Made by a program: the position numbers and the translations under genes. From Pyrenochaeta sp. MPI-SDFR-AT-0127 (Eukaryota > Ascomycota > Dothideomycetes > Pleosporales > Cucurbitariaceae): a stretch of DNA of 64,000 nucleotides. The stretch's first letter is position 1, and every line of letters begins with the position of its first letter. Under the pieces are notes generated by a model. The model did no database searches, was not told the DNA's origin, and was given only the letters and a program-made list of their open reading frames with translations. The stretch is taken from NCBI GenBank assembly GCA_020747015.1, contig JAGTJM010000040.1, positions 1 through 64,000 on the forward strand, written 5' to 3'. Shown here in pieces: positions 43,298 through 54,952 of this stretch.

Positions 43298-45670
43298 CTA
43301 CTCAAAACTCTTGACCCCGAGTTTAGCAATTACATCTACCATGTATCCATCACCTATGGTTACATTACCCGCGGTGAACGTGTTCACAGCACCTTCGCTG
43401 ACATCGGCTTTCTCAACGCTGAGTGCATCCTTGAATGAACCACCTATGACCATATAGCCTACACAGCGGTAGTACGTGAAGCAGAATGAATGGTCCTGCA
43501 CTATTATGTTGTTAGCTAGAGGCATAAAGGTAAATCAGACATCTACAAAGGCACTCACATTTTTGCTGGATGATCTTGCGGAAGGCGTAGCGACAATCGT
43601 CCTGGCTCTTCCTCCCCGACTCAAAACCCCTAGTCATGTTAGTCTGATGTTTCTTGTCGATCAAAAGGAGGGTTTGACATACTTGCAATAGTCTCTATCC
43701 TCTGATCTATACGGTCCATTATAACCACGCTTCTTTTCCAAGCCATTTGTCCACGATGCAGCAATCTTCAATGCTCCTTTGTTGGACATGGGGTTGTAAC
43801 CATCCGACCAAGCGTAATCATTGCCACAGTACTCTTCGATTGCTGCGTCAGCGTCGTTCTGTGACCACTTGCTCGTGCTCCTCTCTTTGCTGCAGACGAT
43901 CTGTGAATCAACGAGACTTGCTGGACTTAGATCGGAGCGAACAGTCTCTGGAGGGGGATACATTTTTACGTGTTGGTTCCATGGCGGGTCGCCCTCATGA
44001 ACACTGCTTGAGACCTCGAATGCGTACTCACTACAACCCTCGCCTTGAGCAAGCGCTCCAGTAGTATAAGTTTGGTCTTTGTCGCAGCTGTTTAGAGCAC
44101 TGGAAAGTATACTCAGACAGTCCTTTTCTTCAATCGTGCCCACACCGCATTGATCAAAAGGTCCAGTGGTAGCGCTCAGCCAAAGTGACGAGCGCTTTGA
44201 GATGCCCAGACCAGAGACGTCCCAACGGTCATAAATGCGATCACCTCGCTTAACTTTCTGATTGTTGCGCTTCTTGCAGAACTCCTCGATTGCCGCTTTC
44301 ACGGCTATCGAGCCGTCAGTTGTGCTCTCCTTGAGCGCGGTCCATTCCTTCTGCAGGCATTTCAACCCACGTGGCTCGGTGCCTGGCCCTTCTTGTTTGG
44401 CATTCTTCCAGAGTTTCGAAGATATGTCTTTCCAATCTTTAGGATCGATTACTATGCTGTCATCCGGCCCAAGATCTTTTGAAATATACTTTGGTCGCTG
44501 TGTTTCCCTAGTTGCTGCGTACGCGACAGGATCCAATTCCTTTAATGCATCTCGTGGCACTGGGCTCATCGAACTGTGTCCTGTCAATATGTACCATTTG
44601 TAATAGATAGTGAACCCACCTTTTATACTTCTGCTGCACGTGAATGGCTATAGCATCAAGTTGATACGAGTCTGCGTTCGTCGATGCCATCTCGGTGCCT
44701 TGTGCATAAGTAAAGTAATAACAGTTGAATGCGCCATAGTACTTGTCGCCAATATGTGGCTTGCCTACCATTGACTTGTGGAACAGCTCATGATACATGG
44801 TACCGCCTCTGCTGATTTCAAAATTCTCCATTACCTTTTGCTCATGAGGCTGGTCTTGATACTCTGCGATGAGTTCAGACATCGAGTTGAGTTGGAAGTA
44901 ATCTTCGCAAAAAACAATGAAGTGATTGCTCCAAAACCAACCCTCCTTAGACCACGTATACGCTTTTGTTTTGCCTTGCTCATCCTCGCCGCATGCTTTC
45001 CTTATGTCTTTGCAACTGAAGTACAAATAGTCGTGTTTGGGTGCGTCATCGCCAAGGACACTCATGGCACGACCGAAATTATCTGGGCAAAATCAGTATC
45101 TGCTTCTGCGTCATAACATCTGGATTGGAACTGACTTCGGATCCGTTCTCTGTAGTTTGGTTTTCCAAAAGGCCACCAGCTGTCGATTATCAGAGAATTT
45201 TCGGGCGTCCCTCTAGCTTGGTATTCTTACCTGCCTTCACTGTTCCAATCATTTCCAAGCCAATGAGTATGAGGGATATTATAAGGATACCCATCTTGAT
45301 ATTGCGTTTGTGCTTTGTTGAGGTCTCTTGCCTCATCCCAAGCTGCGAGGATTATCTTTTCGTGCTCGCTGCTGCAACTGTTGTCTAGGAAGGCTTTGGA
45401 CAACTCTTCGTGTGTATTGATTTCTCGACCATCCGAAGTCTCACCGGCTGGCAGAGTGGTTTCGGGCTTTGGTGCCGTGCCTTCAGTAACAGTTCGATTC
45501 GGTGGGAATGGCCAGTCAGGCAGTATAGGTGGCCACAGAGTATCATCTCTAGGTCGCAGTTCGCGATCATGAAATTTGTTGACGAGTCGAGAGGAATGGA
45601 GTGGAGTCGTGGAAACCAAAGATGCAAACAAGCTAGTGCTAGCTAGGGTGCAAAGGAGAGAAGCTCGCAT
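43298..45670 (-). CDS. Secreted HELFH zinc metallopeptidase (M35/Lys-endopeptidase-like) with duplicated C-terminal module
   Basis: Six exons on the minus strand: 45,670-45,231; 45,179-45,136; 45,082-44,620; 44,573-43,683; 43,629-43,559; 43,500-43,298. They total 703 residues in frame; introns are 46-58 nt. Signal peptide MRASLLCTLASTSLFASLVS. The catalytic part has GGTMYHELFHKSMVG (zinc His pair and catalytic Glu, about residue 256) and TNADSYQLDAIAIHVQQ (about 295; the Asp as likely third ligand), as in deuterolysin-type aspzincins. About 390 residues follow with two similar cysteine modules: AIEEFC...DCLSILSSALNSC and AIEEYC...DCRYAFRKIIQQKC. The second module closes the protein. The enzyme is extracellular; substrate and role of the modules are unknown. 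Confidence 0.85.
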
Positions 45671-46607
45671 GATTCTGTGAAATGAGTTTGGATTATGCCT
45701 AGGACAGTCATTCTTCGCCTCTTAAATACTTTCATCTCTTAGCATATGTGCCTCAAAGTAAGGAAATTAATGTGTTCAGGATCAGTCTACGCCTGGAGAA
45801 CTGTTAGCTAACGCCGCAACGCCGCAACGCCGCCTGTGCCTGGGCTTTGCCACAAGATTGGGCCCCAAGGTAACATTGTCATAGATCGGATAACAAATTG
45901 GAGAGGCTGTGCAGCAAAGGTGCGTAACTTAGCCCCGAGCTACCTTCTATTGGTACCGGAAAGTGCCTTCTTCAACTCCCATCACAACACACCTAGTTGT
46001 GAAAAGACCTATAATTTCTCGGTTGGATGCTAGTAGCTTTTGGAAAATTAGCAAATTCACTACGTAGTGATGTGAGAACTTCATGGCTTGTGTCAAGCCT
46101 GCCACCACTTCATGAATAGGAAACTTGCTTAGGTATACAGCCTCCTCTTGATGCTATACGGTGGATTTTGAAGAATCTTCACGGAGAGCATTTTAAGTGG
46201 AGAACCGTAGAGGCGAAAGTTGGCTCTTCTGGAAGTACCTACCTGGTAGGCTGTTCAGCTGCTTGTGTTTGCTTCAGCAAGATCTAGCTCGGCGGTTCGC
46301 CAGGTAATCATAGTTACCGACCTATGCCTGTTTACGGCGCACATTCTGTTACCAAGTCATGATGTTTGAATGAGAAGCCCCGAACTCTCTATATCCGAGA
46401 CAGGAGGCGGCGTGGTTGCTGTACGGTACACGATTTTGAGACCAGAAGCGCCGGTCTATCTCATTGGCCCTCGCGTCCTCGCCCCCACAAGTTCTTGGCG
46501 CCGCGACTTGGACTGTGCCGCAATTATGTTTGTTCATGTCACAACACTACTCGTTGCCTGCAGTTATACTCATCAGAGCTTGTTCACAGCAACGAAGACA
46601 CGTCAAT
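45671..46607. other. Divergent intergenic region, nothing recognised
   Basis: Lies between two divergent genes for secreted proteins. It contains a small AACGCCGC triplication near 45,810-45,835. Open frames (46,366-46,680) overlap without motifs. Confidence 0.5.
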
Positions 46608-47853
46608 ATGGTCTCAAAGTCACTACTCCTCGTCATATCCTTGCTTCATGTGGCCTGTGGTTCCGCTGAAGATGCCTTGAGCATGTTGAATCATACTTAC
46701 AGCATACCTTGTGGGTGGCCTCGATGCGACAATTGCCCGTCAAGTGAGCAGCTTGTGGCCCCCGGGATCGGTTTTGCGCTGGAAATGGGTTATGGGTACC
46801 TACCTATCCTAGCTATTACACTTGCTTCTTGATAATGCAACTGACGTTAATAGAACCGCCGCTGTACGCTGGCACAACGGAACTTTAGAGCCTATTACAC
46901 AAGTCCAAGGCTCCGAGCCATACCTCCAGCTTATGAAACAACTCTCTTCTACAATTCCTAGACCTAGGTTTACAGATGACATCCTAACAACTACTGGCAA
47001 GATTCGATATATTCTCAATCACTTTGGTCGCTTTATCAACAAACTGCTACATCGACCTGCAAATCGCCAAACTAGAATTCTCGCAGAAATGCTAGTAGAA
47101 TTAAAAGAATCTATTGAATCGGCTATTATCCCTTTCAGATCTGTCACGCATGCCGTTGTTACCTCTCCAGACGGTATATATCTCACCGAATGGGAAGTGA
47201 ACGACGTATTAGACTACCTGCATATCAAGAACTTGATGGAAACACCAGATGATCTCTATTCGGTTTCCGCCGCTTTCGCAGGGACAGGAAATGGGCTATG
47301 TAAAGGGTACACAGATATATACACATGTGAAGCTGAAGAAAAGTTCGACTTCCCAGCGCAGTCTGTGCTGAACGTGGATTTCTCCGATCAAGCACTCCGC
47401 ATGACGATTAAGAGGATGAGGACGTATAAAGTCGGCGGCGGTCCTGCGGTCATCGATACTAAACTAGCATATATAGAGGGACTGAGCGATGATGCAAAGG
47501 AGACGCTGTTCCAAAAGATAAGGGAGAAAATAAAGGAGTTTGTGCAAAACGAAGGACAGAAAATTACTATAATACTTCTGACGGGAACTAGGGTGAGCGA
47601 TCGTCGCTTCAAAGAAACGTTGAGGGATGCGCTGGGAGATCTGGTGGCGACGGAGGCTTTGATGGGAATTGACGAAAGCTTAGTTCAAGACAATAGCAAT
47701 GATATGTATGAGATTTTTGCTACGGCGAAAGGGGCAGCTGAAGTGGCGAAAAGGCGATTGGAAGCACCAGTAAGGTGTCGTTGGAGGGAAGACTGTGCAG
47801 CGTTGAAGGAGAGGAAGGATAAGGAAGGGACAGCAGTGAATATTGAGTTGTGA
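46608..47853 (+). CDS. Secreted Hsp70/actin-like ATPase-fold protein of fungi, function unknown
   Basis: Two exons, 46,608-46,795 and 46,854-47,853; the 58-nt intron (GTACCT...ACTGAC...AATAG) joins in frame to 395 residues. ATG 46,608 opens a signal peptide (MVSKSLLLVISLLHVACGSA). Then GIGFALEMGYGTAAVRWHNG resembles the first phosphate-loop strand of the actin/Hsp70 fold. The C-terminal half has ITIILLTGTRVSDRRFKETL and a closing FATAKGAAEVAKRRLEAPV, the AKGAAE-x-AKR signature common in orphan Hsp70-like fungal proteins. ATPase activity is not assured, since the usual DLGT residues are not preserved. An extracellular or ER place is inferred. Confidence 0.7.
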
Positions 47854-48249
47854 ATGGAGGGCTGCATCGAAGCCGGCTGTGTCGCCGTAGTCTAGGGCGG
47901 GCAGCTTGACGAGCGTGCTGTAGTCTGGGTAATGGGGATGACACACGACGAGCGTTGGAATGCGGCCTCAGTGGCCAAGCGGCGGGATAGTGCGCGGTTT
48001 GACGGCGGACATGAGAGGTACGAGCTGATTAGGGCCCAATTTCAGACCCTCTTCATGCTGCTTACGGCGAGCTCAGGCACGAATTAGTCAAGCTACTTAT
48101 GCAGCTAGGTGGCAGCAGGGGCCTGAGACAAATAGGTAGTGAGTATGGAAATACTAATACGTTTGTATTGAAAGCTATATATATTCTGCCGCCATTTTCG
48201 GCGGCATATGCCACCCTTTTTGTAGGGCATTGTCGTCGGTGGTGAGTCT
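47854..48249. other. Intergenic
   Basis: No gene. A short perfect hairpin (TGCCGCC-N6-GGCGGCA) lies near 48,187-48,206. Confidence 0.5.
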
Positions 48250-48490
48250 GTATAGTGCAGCAGGTATCGACCCAGAACTACTGGAGGCCATCCGCTGCTG
48301 CTCGTCTACCACAGAAACGGATTTTTTCATAGCCACTCTTGTCCTCCCCAGTACCCGCCACTAGCTCATTGTATGTGACCTCTTGACCCTCGGTCCAGGT
48401 GGGCGATAGGATGGCATACGGAGGAGGGTTTTCATCGTTGAAAAAGACTGGTTTGAACTCTCCGTTCGATAAGCGTTCCAGGAGGCGCAT
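48250..48490 (-). pseudogene. HET-domain gene relic
   Basis: On the minus strand from ATG 48,490: MRLLERLSNGEFKPVFFNDE, then PPPYAILSPTWTEGQEVTYN and SGYEKIRFCG...ADGLQ, a TAG, then FWVDTCC. This is the start of a heterokaryon-incompatibility (HET) domain: YAILSHTW and FWVDTCCID are its usual motifs. The His of SHTW is Pro here, the Tyr before FWVDTCC is a stop, and similarity ends at once afterwards. The remaining several hundred residues are absent. It borders the repeat block. Confidence 0.75.
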
Positions 48491-48639
48491 TATCAGCCTC
48501 CTCGGAAGCGGCCAGCCTCTCAAAGTGGCTAGCCGATTCCAGTGGCCGGCCTCTTGTTATCACGAACCTTACCCCAAAACTGACCGACTAGAACGTCCCT
48601 AATCGGCTAGCGTGGTATCATCCATTTCTCAGTCACCCT

Positions 48640-49431
48640 TCGAATTAGGGCCTGTTCGGTTACTCCGTTTTAAACCTCCGTTTTACCCAAATAGGGTCTA
48701 GTTTTCAAAACGGACCTCTAAACGGAGGCGTGTTCAGTAAAACGGTGGTTTCGTTAATATTACCGGAGGATCTATTTTATTAGCATCTGCAGTAGAATTT
48801 AAACCCTGCTTAGTGCTTACTATCCCTATTTTTCTTCCCCTTTAAGTAAAACGGACCTCTAGTATATAAGAGGCTATTCTAAATACTAGTTTCTACCTCT
48901 AATTCCGTTTTATTTACGTGATATAATAGACTCCAGGCTTAAAAAGCCTATCGTAATAGCCCTAGCTAGTGTTATAGCTAGTATTATAACAGCCGTCTTA
49001 TCTATTAACTATTACCCTCCTCTATCTAGTGTTTAAGCTTAAGAATCCGATTAGTATCGTAGTAACCGCTAGCTATCTAAGTATTTAAGTAACGACACGC
49101 AGTTATTTAACGAGGCACGACTCCGCCGCCTAGTTTTTAATAAGCTTACTTAATAGTTAAGAGATATAGGCCTTTATAATAGCTATACCTTAGTAGAGGA
49201 GAAACTACTTATTTTTTTATATATTTGTAGTAATAGATCGTTGTAGAGAAACGTTAAATATTAGTATAGGCGATCGCTAGATATAGTATTAAGGTTAAGA
49301 ATTATCTTACTTATTATTATAGGTAATTACTTACTAAGTTATAGTTACTTCTACTAAGTCCTTAATACTATACTTAAACTCTATCTAGAGCTTATACGAC
49401 CCGCTTCTACTTAGGTATCTAAGGTAATTCG
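48640..49431. repeat. RIP-mutated repeat block, possible DNA-transposon end
   Basis: Sequence switches to TA-rich, CpA/TpG-poor DNA. The left edge reads GGGCCTGTTCGGTTACTCCG and contains CCGTTTTA/TAAAACGG motifs in both orientations (48,665-48,745), as at the end of a terminal-inverted-repeat element; no matching other end is visible. Interrupted on the right by Gypsy element A. Confidence 0.45.
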
Positions 49432-49729
49432 TGTAACGAACGTTACATAGAAATAGAGACGCACACGCGTTCCTATAAGAAGGGAGGTTTATTTAGAGGA
49501 TATTGGACCTACCTCTAATACCATCCTAATTAGGCCCTATTACCCCTATTTCTCTATATATAAGTATAGCTCTTTAGTAGTAGATAGTAGGAGAAGTTCT
49601 TCTTATCCTTTTATACTAGACCTATAGGAATAGAGGTATTCTTAGTTATCTACCGTAGTACGCACTCCTATATACCTTTAAGTTACACTTAGATCTATTT
49701 TAGAACCCTCTAATACCTATATTATTATA
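49432..49729 (+). repeat. Gypsy family LTR (sense on plus strand), element A
   Basis: 298 bp; starts TGTAACGAACGTTACATAG and ends in a decayed CCTATATTATTATA. It is the reverse complement, by eye, of the LTRs at 52,035-52,332 and 61,367-61,666, with many transitions. Confidence 0.8.
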
Positions 49730-49899
49730 TTATAAGAAGAACTTCGCCCCTACTAGTAATAGCTTCTTAATAATATTACTTTATTTAAAAAGATTACGTC
49801 TAAACCCCTACGTTAATATAATCTAATTTAGATCTATTTATAATTAAAGTCTATTATTCTAAAGTTAGGATCCCCTTAATCTCCTAATAACTAAAGCCT

Positions 49900-51290
49900 A
49901 TAGGTTTAGAACTTCCTATACTACTATATAAGGATTAACTTTAGGAAAGTTACGTAGAGCGCTAGGGTAGAAACTTAGAGACTACTAATAACCTAGAGGA
50001 ATTAGAGCCTAAGCTAATATCTCCCCCTAAATAAGGATTAGCTTAAATAGAAGTATTATCCTTATTAAGATTAACGCGGTAGTAGGCTGCCTAGTTAAAA
50101 ATTATCGCGCAGCCTAAGGCTAATAAGTAAATAGAGGGTTACTCTAAATAGGAAATAGAATCTAATATATAATTAATAATAGTAGAGAATTAGAATATAA
50201 TTAGACCTAACGCGAGGATTACTAAGTTATAGCGTAAACTAGATTAAGTTTATACTAAATTAAATAGACTTAGCGCTTAGCCTATCTCTAGCTCCTTTAA
50301 GCCTAATTAGCCCTACTTACTACTAAAATACCCCTAACTATAAACCTATAAGAGATCTACTCTCCTTTAGTAATACTTCCCCTAGAACTTATAGGTAGAA
50401 TAATAAGGTTAGAAAAGATACCTCCTATTAGTAATCTTAGTAATAGGAAGAACTTTAGCTTTAGATAATAGTAAGCTTTAATACGAGACTAACTTAAGAT
50501 TAACTTAGATTACTATTAGATAGAGCGCGTACGTATAGCCTTAGTATAGGGGTATACTATAGGGTTAGTAAGAGAATACCTAGAGCTCTAATACCTAGCT
50601 AACTCCCCTATAGATAGCTTCTAGATCGCTAAATAGATAATTAATCTTCTAAAATCCTATTTTATTACTAGAAATAAGATAGTAGAGAATAGAGTACTAT
50701 TTAACTAATTATAATAAGGGAAAGAGGAAACTTTTACTCTCTTTAAGGTACGTTTTCTAAGCGCAGCTATAAAAGGATATATACCTAAGTTAGAGTAGTT
50801 TTACTACCTATAGATTAAGATCGTCCCTAGCCTTTAAGTACCTAACCTAGGATTTAAGCGCCTCTAGAATAACTCCTTTAAATAGATAGTAGAGTACCTA
50901 ATAGTATATAATATAGAGCGGAAGAACTATCTAGTTATAAGCTCTCCTACTAATATTCCTTAAAATAGTACTTAGATTATATAATAACCTATTATAGACC
51001 CTATCTAGAAGATAACCTATATAGCCCCCTTATTAAGTACTACGCAGTCTTTTAAGCCCCTATATATCGCCTAGCCTTAAAGATACCTATACTAGATAGA
51101 GAAAGGACCCTAGGTAACTACTATAATTATAGTAACCCTAAATACTATACTAATAAATATCCTAAATTATAGGTTTACTAGATTAAACTAGAGGAAGAAG
51201 AATTTAAGGACGCTATAGAAAGTTACGATATAGATCTAATTTAGTTAGGAAATAACGCTACCTAGGAGGATAATCCTTCCTAGGCCTAAG
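49900..51290 (+). pseudogene. Gypsy gag remnant with RIP-mutated CCHC zinc knuckle
   Basis: At 51,119-51,160 the codons TAC-x2-TAT-x4-TAC-x4-TAT keep the exact C-x2-C-x4-H-x4-C spacing of a retroviral-type zinc knuckle, each Cys (TGY) turned to Tyr (TAY) and His (CAC) to Tyr (TAC). These are precisely the changes RIP makes on the two strands. The left limit of gag is approximate. Confidence 0.75.
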
Positions 51291-52034
51291 CTAATATAAT
51301 ATATCTAGTCTTAATCTCTCTCGTTTATTCTATAGCTCTTATTTCCTTATTTCTTCTATTCTATATTATAATAACCTTAGGGTATAGCTCTATTCCTAGT
51401 AGATATAGGAGCCTAAGGTTACTTATTTCTTAATTCTAAGATTACTTCTTCTATTTCTATAGCCCTTTAATAACCTATCTAAAAGCTACCCTACTAAGTT
51501 ATAGTTTAAGGCTTTAAGGATTAGATATCTTCTAGTATTACTTACTATATTCGCCTATATTTAAAGATTAATAGACGTAAGATTCTTAATTACCCCTTTA
51601 TTATCCTTAACCTAGGCGCTTAGGATTATATTATTAGCCTTTATTAGCTAAAACGCTTTAGGATTATACTTAATATAGATTACTTATAGATAGTATAGCC
51701 TCTATAATATCTAGTCTCTTATAATCTCTTACCCCCTATCCCTATATAGCTCTACCTAACCGCTCCTATAGGGTAAGTTAAGCTAGATATATAATAATAA
51801 GATACCTTATAGGATAAGGAGGAGTATTAGGAGAATAATAGCCTATACTTACTTTACTAGATTTAAGGTATACTTAAGCTACCTACTCTAAGGTACTATA
51901 CTATCCTACTAAAGCCTAAGTAGTCTCCTATCTAAAAGCCTCCTATTACCCTACTTACCTTTTAAGTCGCCCTAATTTTAGCTAACGCTTTCTATTTTAA
52001 TCTTAAAAAGCTAGAGAATAAGTTTTTTACTATA

Positions 52035-52332
52035 TATAACGACACAGGTGCTAGAGGGCTCCGAAACGGATCCGAGTGCAACTTAAAGGTATATAGGAGT
52101 GCGTACTGCGGTGGATAACCAAGAACACCTCTATTCCTATAGGTCTGATACGGAAGGACAAGAAGAACTTATCCTACTATCTACTACTAAAGAGCTATAC
52201 TTATGTATAGAGAAATAGGGGTAACGGGGCCTAATCGGGACGGTATCGGAGGTAGGTCTGATATCCTCTAAATAAACCTCCCTTCTTATAGGAACGCGTG
52301 TGCGTCTCTATTTCTATATAACATTTATTATA
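52035..52332 (-). repeat. Gypsy family LTR, element B (3' LTR)
   Basis: 298 bp, TATAACGACACAGG... to ...ATTATA, corresponding to TGTAACGA...CGTTACA of the better preserved copy at 61,367. It is followed by TTACCCCCCTCCTTAGGA in both copies. Confidence 0.85.
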
Positions 52333-52654
52333 TTACCCCCCTCCTTAGGAGAGATAGTCCCTATCTCTTAGGGAGCCAGAAGGGTAATATATAGTACTCT
52401 TAGATGTCTTTCTCGATAGATTTTAAGTCCGTTCCAAATCAGATCTAAATTAGGGCTAACCTTAATTCTACGCTTACCTTAGGTCTAAGTCGCCTTCACC
52501 TTAAGTTAGCCGTTTGCTCATTAGTATGATTAAAATAATCCCGCTCGCTATAGCTACTTTCTCCTCCTTACATACTACTTCCTATCGTAAGAGCCTACGC
52601 CTAAATCCTATCTAATACTATTTCTTAGCTAACTATTACTTAGCTATACCTACG

Positions 52655-53313
52655 ATGCCCATTCCTGTGCCCCCTAGGGCTCTACCCGCGGCCTATAGAG
52701 TTATTTATATACGCGCCGTAAGGGCTTTAGCCCGCAGTAAAAATATTAAGTTTAGATTCCCCTTAGAGGGGTCTAAGAAGTATATATATTATACACAGGG
52801 TAATAAGGTTTACCGCCCGGTTCCCCTATATGCGGGTCGGGAGTATAAGGAGCTGGAGGCTGCCCTCAATCGCAGGTCTACTACCAAGGAGTAGATAGAG
52901 TTTAAGGAGTTAGGGGAGGAGGAGGAGGAGGAGCTGGAGGATATAACGGCTACTATAGTTTCGGCGGCGTTACGGCTTAGGACTGTAGTGTAGGTAGCAA
53001 CTGCGCAGGTCAAAAGCCTAACCGCTATCGAGCTACTGCATACTGCTCACCTTCGCCAGGAGGAGCAGGCGGAGGAGATTCGGGCCATAGGGGCTAAACT
53101 AGCTAAGTTAACTAGTATAGTTACTTAGTTAGTCACGGTAATAGGCGCAGTAGCGGGCACTTTAGTGCCTCCTCCCCTAGGTCTAGCTACGCGTAGACGG
53201 GGTCGGAAGCCTCGCGGAAGGAATACAGGGGCAACGCCGTTATCAGTTACTAGAGAGTTAGAAGGGAGGCTTAGGCTACTCTATTAGAGAGTGAGTTAGA
53301 GACTAACCTTTAA
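52655..53313 (+). pseudogene. Additional ORF antisense to Gypsy pol, element B copy
   Basis: Lies between the left LTR and the end of pol, on the strand opposite to pol. From ATG 52,655: MPIPVPPRALPAAYRVIYIR, RALARSKNIKFRFPLEGSKK, VPLYAGREYKELEAALNRRS, a TAG, then a Glu run, LLHTAHLRQEEQAEEIRA (helical) and a basic RRRGRKPRGR. Three TAG and one small indel interrupt it. The matching frame in element C is in phase for its whole length. The protein has a basic N-terminal part, an acidic/coiled-coil centre and a basic tail that could bind nucleic acid. I recognise no family. Confidence 0.6.
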
Positions 53314-53479
53314 TAGGAATATCGGATCTGAAAGGACTCTAAGATAGGTTCTTATTATAGTAGTTGTACTAGGCTTTATAGGGAGCTTCTATAGTATAAT
53401 ACCACTTATCTTTCTAAACTTAGTTTAATTATCTACAAGTGTCGTAAGATCCTTAATACCCTTCTCCTAAGTAGTAATC

Positions 53480-54692
53480 TATTTGTGTAGACTCCTTAGG
53501 GTCCCGGCCGATTTAGATACTTATTATAGAAGTCCTGAAGCTTATAAGGTGCGCCTATAAAGTTTAAGGCGTTATACTAAACCAGGTCTAGGTCGTGTCT
53601 AACCTACTTACTTTATACTTTAGTTTAAGCGATAGAGCTTACTCGCTAGGATTTCCTCTACCTCCTATTCCTCGACGCCTTATATAGCGTACTAGGCGGT
53701 TTCAGAGCTCTTACCCTAGAGGGGTTGAGGGATCTTATAGAGGATATCTAGTGCGAAGACGTTATAGATCTTTAAGCCATAAGGTAGTTTTAGCCTATAG
53801 GAGTAGCCTACTTATTTAAGTACTTTAAAGGGACCCTCCTATTATTTAGATAGTTTTCGCTAGGGCGGTTAGCTTAAGTTCTTTATTAATAGGTAAACTT
53901 ATTACTAATAACCTAGTTAATAGGCTTACAGTAACGATCTACGAAGATCTTATTTGTCCTAAGCCTTCTCTATATTCTTTTTCGCCTCCTGCTACGCGTG
54001 TGCATATAGGTAGCAAGGGCGAGAGCCTCCTTATTATTTAGTATCTTAGAAAAGGTTAACTTTATAGGTTAGGCCAGTCCTAACTCTGGCGTAGTTTAGA
54101 GCTAAATAGGACTTAGTATAGTATTATTTTAAGCGTATTATATAGTAGCGTAACTTAAGCTTAATTAATTATAGGTAATAGTTCGCTCTAATTATCCTAA
54201 TAATAGGATATAAAGGGCCTTAGCCTTTAATCTAAGTATTTATTTATAATCTCTATTTACCTATTAGTTTATTTATAATAGGCTGTAGATAGTTTCACCT
54301 TAACGCCTATAATCTAATAGAATTTAGACTAGAATTAGGATATAAACTAGGGACCGCGATTAGATACTATACTTTTAGGCGTATACCCGAAACGATAGAT
54401 CTATTAGATAAATAGGGCGGCTATACCTTAGGCGTTAATAGCCTTATAGTAAGGGATAGTAGTAGCCTATTTAGATAAGCGGTTAATAATAACTATTACC
54501 TAATTATATCTAGAGCGGTCTTAGGGGAACTCCTTAAAGTCGATATATAGATATTATATAGGTCTATTAGGGGTAGGGAGCGGCTATAGGTAACTAGGGA
54601 GTTAGTTCTATCTTAGATAGCCTCGTTAGTAAGGGACGCAGTTCCTTACGTAGCGTTCATAGGTAGCTCCTATGCCTTTCTAGTAATAACGG
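53480..54692 (-). pseudogene. Gypsy integrase C-terminal remnant, element B
   Basis: In the minus-strand reading at about 53,960-53,730 the pattern DRYCKPIN, LTANRPSE, VPLKYL and YGLKIYNVFALDIL corresponds to the integrase end of chromovirus-type Gypsy elements (usual pattern R-P-S-x-K-L, W-x-G-P-F, L-P-x-x-x-x-I-H-x-V-F). Many stops. The integrase core continues into the copia insertion site and beyond. Confidence 0.65.
54688..54692. repeat. Target-site duplication AACGG (left)
   Basis: AACGG directly before the copia 5' LTR, repeated at 60,016-60,020 directly after the 3' LTR. Confidence 0.95.
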
Positions 54693-54915
54693 TGTCAGAT
54701 GTAAGGAGAAGCTCAGAAGTACTGCATGAGAAAGGGCGATAAATAGTAGGACCGATAACCATTACTAGTCCACGGAACCTCCGGAAGCAGAGGAGACATA
54801 GAAGAAAGCAGGAGAGAGAACTTAATAAGCAACACAATGATGATCAACACACACATTCTATTTTATCGCAATCATCAATTTCTGTTAAGCGCATTTCAGC
54901 ATTTTTTATTTGACA
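54693..54915 (+). repeat. Copia 5' LTR
   Basis: 223 bp, TG...CA ends. Compared with the 3' LTR it has GATGTAAG for GATATAAG and AACTTAATAAGC for AACTCAACAAGC. Confidence 0.95.
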
Positions 54916-54952
54916 ATTAAGAGTCTCACTGCCTCAACCCTACGCGAGAGCA

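Larger units (their letters stand above)
49432..52034 (+). mobile_element. Gypsy-type LTR retrotransposon A, 5' part, RIP-destroyed
   Basis: Begins with a sense-orientation LTR (49,432-49,729) and continues on the plus strand with gag (CCHC-like site at 51,119-51,160), a protease remnant (GTAGATATAGGAGCC near 51,400, from Val-Asp-x-Gly-Ala) and the region leading into reverse transcriptase. Cut off at 52,034 by the LTR of element B. All reading frames are riddled with TAA/TAG. CpA and TpG are almost missing, while CpG is kept. Confidence 0.8.

Noticed and set aside
52035..53313. Interpretation of the + strand ORF as gag of a plus-strand element with 5' LTR at 52,035
   Set aside because: LTR orientation is opposite to element A, whose plus-strand gag and zinc-knuckle site are clear, and integrase/RT next to this ORF lie on the minus strand.
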